The notes beneath the pieces are model-generated. The model ran no database searches. It had not been told where the DNA came from and saw only the letters and a program-made list of their open reading frames with translations. Source: Candidatus Competibacteraceae bacterium (lineage in GTDB: Bacteria > Pseudomonadota > Gammaproteobacteria > Competibacterales > Competibacteraceae). From it: DNA of 64,000 nucleotides. The DNA lies in the NCBI GenBank assembly GCA_016712625.1, contig JADJQQ010000004.1, positions 1 through 64,000 of the forward strand. The letters run 5' to 3'. A program made the position numbers and the translations under genes. Shown one piece after another: positions 61,344-64,000 of the stretch; position 1 is the stretch's first letter; the number at the start of each line of letters is the position of its first letter.

Positions 61344-62077
61344 TGGGTGCGCTCCAGCAGGAATTCAGCGAGGTGCTTGACGGGAATTGAATTGTTGCGA
61401 TGCTTCAGCGCACCGCCGATGTTCATCAGGCAACCGCAGTCGCCGCCAAGTAGCACTGACGCGCCGGTTTGTTCGACATCCGCCGCTTTGTCCGTCACCA
61501 TCGCCGAGGAAATGTCGGCCTGTTTGACCGAAAAGGAACCGCCGAAACCGCAGCATTCGCGTTCCCGTTGCAGTTCGATCAGCTCGACATTCCGCAACTG
61601 GCGCAGCAGCGTCTTGGAATAGTCAATGACCTTCATCTCTCGCAGAGCGCTACACGAGGAGTGCCAGGTGACTTTGATCGGCGGCCCTTTGTCTTCCAGC
61701 TTGAGATTGAGCACCTTCACTAAAAATTCGTGCAACTCGTACACCCGGCTGGCGAAGCGTTGCGCCTCGGCGGCTTCGGGCTGATCAGCGAACAGTTTGG
61801 GATAGTGGTGTTTCAGCATCCCGCCGCAAGAGCCGGAGGGAATGATGATCGGATAATCCTTGGGGAAGGCTTTGAGCTGTTGCCGCGCGACTTTGCGGGC
61901 TTCGTCTGTAAAACCGGAATTGTAGGCGGGCTGGCCACAGCAAGATTGCTGCTGAGGGTAAACCACTTCAATGCCTTCGCGTTGCAGCAGCGCCATTCCG
62001 GCCATACCGGCTTGGGGATAACACAGATCAATCAGGCAGGTGCCAAAGAAATACACCTTCTCAGGACGAGTGGGCAT
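61340..62077 (-). CDS. lutA: Lactate utilisation protein LutA (CCG domains)
   Basis: 245 residues. Two CCG (cysteine-rich) domains with SCCGQPAYNSGF near 45 and ECCGFGGSFSVKQADIS near 180, and the FFGTCLIDLCYPQ start, are the LutA/YkgE pattern. It is the first gene of the lactate operon, divergent from the GntR regulator, with two palindromic operators between them. Confidence 0.95.
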   Translation of the reverse strand: MPTRPEKVYFFGTCLIDLCYPQAGMAGMALLQREGIEVVYPQQQSCCGQPAYNSGFTDEARKVARQQLKAFPKDYPIIIPSGSCGGMLKHHYPKLFADQPEAAEAQRFASRVYELHEFLVKVLNLKLEDKGPPIKVTWHSSCSALREMKVIDYSKTLLRQLRNVELIELQRERECCGFGGSFSVKQADISSAMVTDKAADVEQTGASVLLGGDCGCLMNIGGALKHRNNSIPVKHLAEFLLERTQ

Positions 62078-62204
62078 GTCTCTTTCTTCTCCAACTTTCG
62101 TGGTCTAAATGTTCCCGCCGGGCGAGTCGTTCGGCAAGGAAACGGTTTTTTCTTATATTTATTGTAGTTACCATTACCAAGTCTGCCTCAATAATAGCTC
62201 TTGG

Positions 62205-62280
62205 TAAGATGGTCTGACCAATTTTATAGCAGCTTAAATTTTAGAATGCAACAGTTTGGTCATGTGGTCTGACCAAAAAA
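62205..62280. promoter_or_regulatory. Two identical palindromic operators in the lutA-GntR gap
   Basis: TGGTCTGACCA occurs at 62210-62220 and again at 62265-62275, 55 bases apart (about five helix turns). TTGGTCnGACCAA-like palindromes are bound by FadR-group GntR regulators such as LldR and PdhR. Partial copies (CCATTACCAA and TTGGTAAGATGG) lie just left of the first. The 317-base gap holds no gene. Confidence 0.8.
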
Positions 62281-62394
62281 TTTGATACTCTAGCCATGAG
62301 AAGCGTGGGGACGCGAGCGACGCTATGTTTATAATAATGACGCATTGCACAATTAGAGGCCGTACAGGATTCCTTGAGCTTGAGTAAGAACCAT

Positions 62395-63183
62395 ATGCAC
62401 TACGAAACGATCAATCCGCCGAAAGTCTCGGACGCTATCGTCAGCCAGATTGAGCTATTGATTTTGGAGGGCGTGTTGAAACCGGGCGAGCGCTTGCCGC
62501 CGGAACGGGAATTGGCGCAGCAATTGAACGTCTCCCGACCATCGCTGCGCGAGGCGATGACGACCTTGAAGTCACGGGGACTGCTGCAAAGCCGGCGGGG
62601 CGGAGGCAGTTACGTCATGGATGTGATCGCGCCCGCCTTGACCAATCCGCTGATCGAATTATTGCGCAACAATCCCAAGGCGACGTTTGATGTGCTTGAA
62701 TTGCGCCACGCCTTGGAAGAAGTGGCTGCCTATTTCGCCGCGCTGCGCGCCACGGACGCCGACCGGGAAATCTTGCGATGCCGGTTCGCGGCGTTGGAAG
62801 AAATCCAGCACGGTTCGCGCGAGCCGCAACACGATGCCCTAGTGGATGCCGGTTTCCATCTCGCCATCGCCGATGCTTCCCATAATGTGGCGTTGATTCA
62901 CGTCATGCGCGGTTTGTTCGATCTGCTGTTAAGTAATATCTGCCGATCGCTGGAAAGGCTTTATACTCGCGAAGGCAGTTACGAAATTATTCACGCGCAA
63001 CATCAGGCTATTTTTCAGGCGGTGCTGGCGCGCAACCCCGAAGCAGCCCGCCAAGCCGCGCACATCCACTTATCTTACGTGGAAACGACCTTGCAGGACA
63101 TCGAGGCGGAGGCGGGCCGTCAGGAGCTTTCCCAACGGCGGTTGGACAGTTTGCGGGCTTTGGAAGCCGATACCCCCTCGTAA
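62395..63183 (+). CDS. lldR: GntR-family (FadR subgroup) regulator of the lactate operon
   Basis: 262 residues from MHYETINPPKVSDAIVSQIE; a TTG at 62374 would add seven residues. The winged helix reads LKPGERLPPERELAQQLNVS and RPSLREAMTTLKSRGLLQSR. The FCD ligand domain has metal-site style histidines (VDAGFHLAIADASHN, YEIIHAQHQAIFQAV, RQAAHIHLSYVE). Divergent from lutA with two palindromes between, so it most likely represses lut-dld-lldP until lactate binds (inference). Confidence 0.88.
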   Translation: MHYETINPPKVSDAIVSQIELLILEGVLKPGERLPPERELAQQLNVSRPSLREAMTTLKSRGLLQSRRGGGSYVMDVIAPALTNPLIELLRNNPKATFDVLELRHALEEVAAYFAALRATDADREILRCRFAALEEIQHGSREPQHDALVDAGFHLAIADASHNVALIHVMRGLFDLLLSNICRSLERLYTREGSYEIIHAQHQAIFQAVLARNPEAARQAAHIHLSYVETTLQDIEAEAGRQELSQRRLDSLRALEADTPS

Positions 63184-63200
63184 GCGCTTACGGAAGAGCT

Positions 63201-63685
63201 ATGAAAAAATAAATATTTTTCTAGCAATAGTGCTCCTTGCCAGGCCGTCAGGCGCACAGACGCTCTATAAGTTGATCGGACCCAATGGCGAAGTGATTTA
63301 TAGCGCCAAGCCACCGGCTAACGCCTATGTTGCGAAAACTCTGAATTACATCCCCGGTCCTTCCAGCCCATTACCAGATTATGTACTGCGGTTTATGGCG
63401 GAAATGGAGAAGAAGGCTAGCAAAAAAGCGAAAGGCGTTGCCAACGCAAATGAAGTGCAATTGTTTACTGCCGCCTGGTGTGGATTTTGTCGCCGCGCCA
63501 AGGCGTATCTCGCCAAAAAACAAATTGCTTATAGCGAATATGACGTTGAAACGCCGGCAGGCATGGAGGCGCTGGTCCAGGTGGGCAAAAAAGGGCGGGG
63601 AGTGCCCGTTTTGATTTGGCGGGGCCAGAAAATCCATGGCTTTTCCGAGCCAGCCTATGAGTCCTTATTCAGCGGTCGGCATTAG
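63201..63685 (+). CDS. DUF4124-glutaredoxin fusion protein; start region frameshifted as sequenced
   Basis: From 63230 the protein reads LLARPSGAQTLYKLIGPNGE, a DUF4124 start, then a Lys/Ala linker and a glutaredoxin domain with the redox motif AAWCGFCRRAKAYL, the cis-Pro VPVLIW and a C-terminal helix. The ATG at 63201 is followed by six A residues; a seventh would give MKKINIFLAIVLLARPSGAQ, a complete signal peptide. So the true start is likely 63201, and the product periplasmic. About 161 residues restored. A thiol-disulfide role is inferred. Confidence 0.78.
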
Positions 63686-63745
63686 CCCAGCGTTGAGCCG
63701 CCTTTAGAGCCTGTTTTCACGGATGTGAAATTGAAAGGATGGCAA

Positions 63746-64000
63746 ATGCAGCCAGCGGCACTCCATCGGCATGATTTTGAATCCCACTATGTGATGCCCC
63801 GGCGGGCCGATGTCTGGTGTCCGCCGGTCGAGAGAGCGGTGGCTGCCACGCGATATCCGGTCATCTACATGCATGATGGGCAAAATCTGTTCGATCCCGC
63901 GTACTCGTTTATTGGCGTCGATTGGGGAATTGGCGAGGCCATGACTCGGCTACAGCGGGAAAGTGATGGGCTGAGCGCCATTGTGGTGGGGATTTGGAAT
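63746..64000 (+). CDS. Putative esterase (alpha/beta hydrolase), partial, C-terminus off the right edge
   Basis: 85 residues seen, starting MQPAALHRHDFESHYVMPRR after GAAAGGATGGC. VDVWCPP-type ADVWCPPVERAV, RYPVIYMHDGQNLFDPA and GIGEAMTRLQRESD match the N-terminal part of esterase D/Fes-like hydrolases (PF00756). The nucleophile Ser lies beyond the edge. Confidence 0.82.
   Translation, partial: MQPAALHRHDFESHYVMPRRADVWCPPVERAVAATRYPVIYMHDGQNLFDPAYSFIGVDWGIGEAMTRLQRESDGLSAIVVGIWN

Overview
This 64 kb window reads as a chromosomal segment of a GC-rich gammaproteobacterium. Pointers are a FimV-like LysM protein, DUF4124 proteins, an LldP/Lut/Dld lactate locus and threonine synthase of the proteobacterial type. 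The mix of glycerol, lactate and lipid genes would fit a carbon-storing environmental lineage such as the Competibacteraceae, but that placement is inference. No rRNA, tRNA, CRISPR array or intact mobile element was seen.

Layout. (1) 1-5.6 kb, minus strand: a partial amino-acid binding protein, a 51-residue zinc-ribbon protein overlapping argD, and a corrin cluster cobI, cobL, cobH, cbiX; cobL and cbiX carry frame lesions. (2) 5.7-16 kb, plus strand: a DeoR/GlpR-type repressor, glpK, glpD and a complete GlpSTPQ-DUF2160-GlpV glycerol ABC transporter, facing a convergent aquaporin gene. (3) 16.9-23.9 kb: an EF-hand membrane protein with an Ala-Pro tail, a hybrid histidine kinase, a secreted protein of unknown function and a lone receiver protein. 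(4) 24-35.8 kb: a cobalamin riboswitch followed by the cobalt ECF importer cbiMNQO, PLP synthase pdxST, cobO, an L,D-transpeptidase-lrgA-lrgB set, cobQ, and cbiB-cobC-cobA. (5) 35.8-43.3 kb: a DUF4124 protein, uppP, a second ECF transporter with a ThiW-like S component, and a fused carrier domain-acyl-AMP ligase-acyltransferase. (6) 43.4-54 kb: a FimV-like protein with an internal duplication, thrC, a zeta-toxin pair with an orphan antitoxin-like paralogue, an SDR and an FAD oxidoreductase, a CBM-like protein, DUF2852 and TetR proteins, and an IS256 remnant. (7) 54.4-63.2 kb: lldP, dld, lutC, lutB and lutA with a divergent GntR regulator and two palindromic operators. (8) The right edge holds a DUF4124-glutaredoxin protein and a partial esterase.

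How it works together. Glycerol can be imported by an ATP-driven system, phosphorylated by GlpK and oxidised by GlpD. Lactate enters by LldP and is oxidised by LutABC and the Fe-S D-lactate dehydrogenase. Cobalt import is placed under B12 riboswitch control, and the corrin pathway is split over two clusters, with several steps (CobJ, CobM, CobK, CbiD, CobB, CobU, CobS) not present here. PLP made by PdxST is the cofactor of ArgD, CobC and ThrC.

A caution for any user: at least fifteen single-base indels, mostly in or beside short homopolymers, break otherwise well conserved genes. They look more like uncorrected sequencing errors than true pseudogenes, so frame-broken genes are annotated over their full restored extent.
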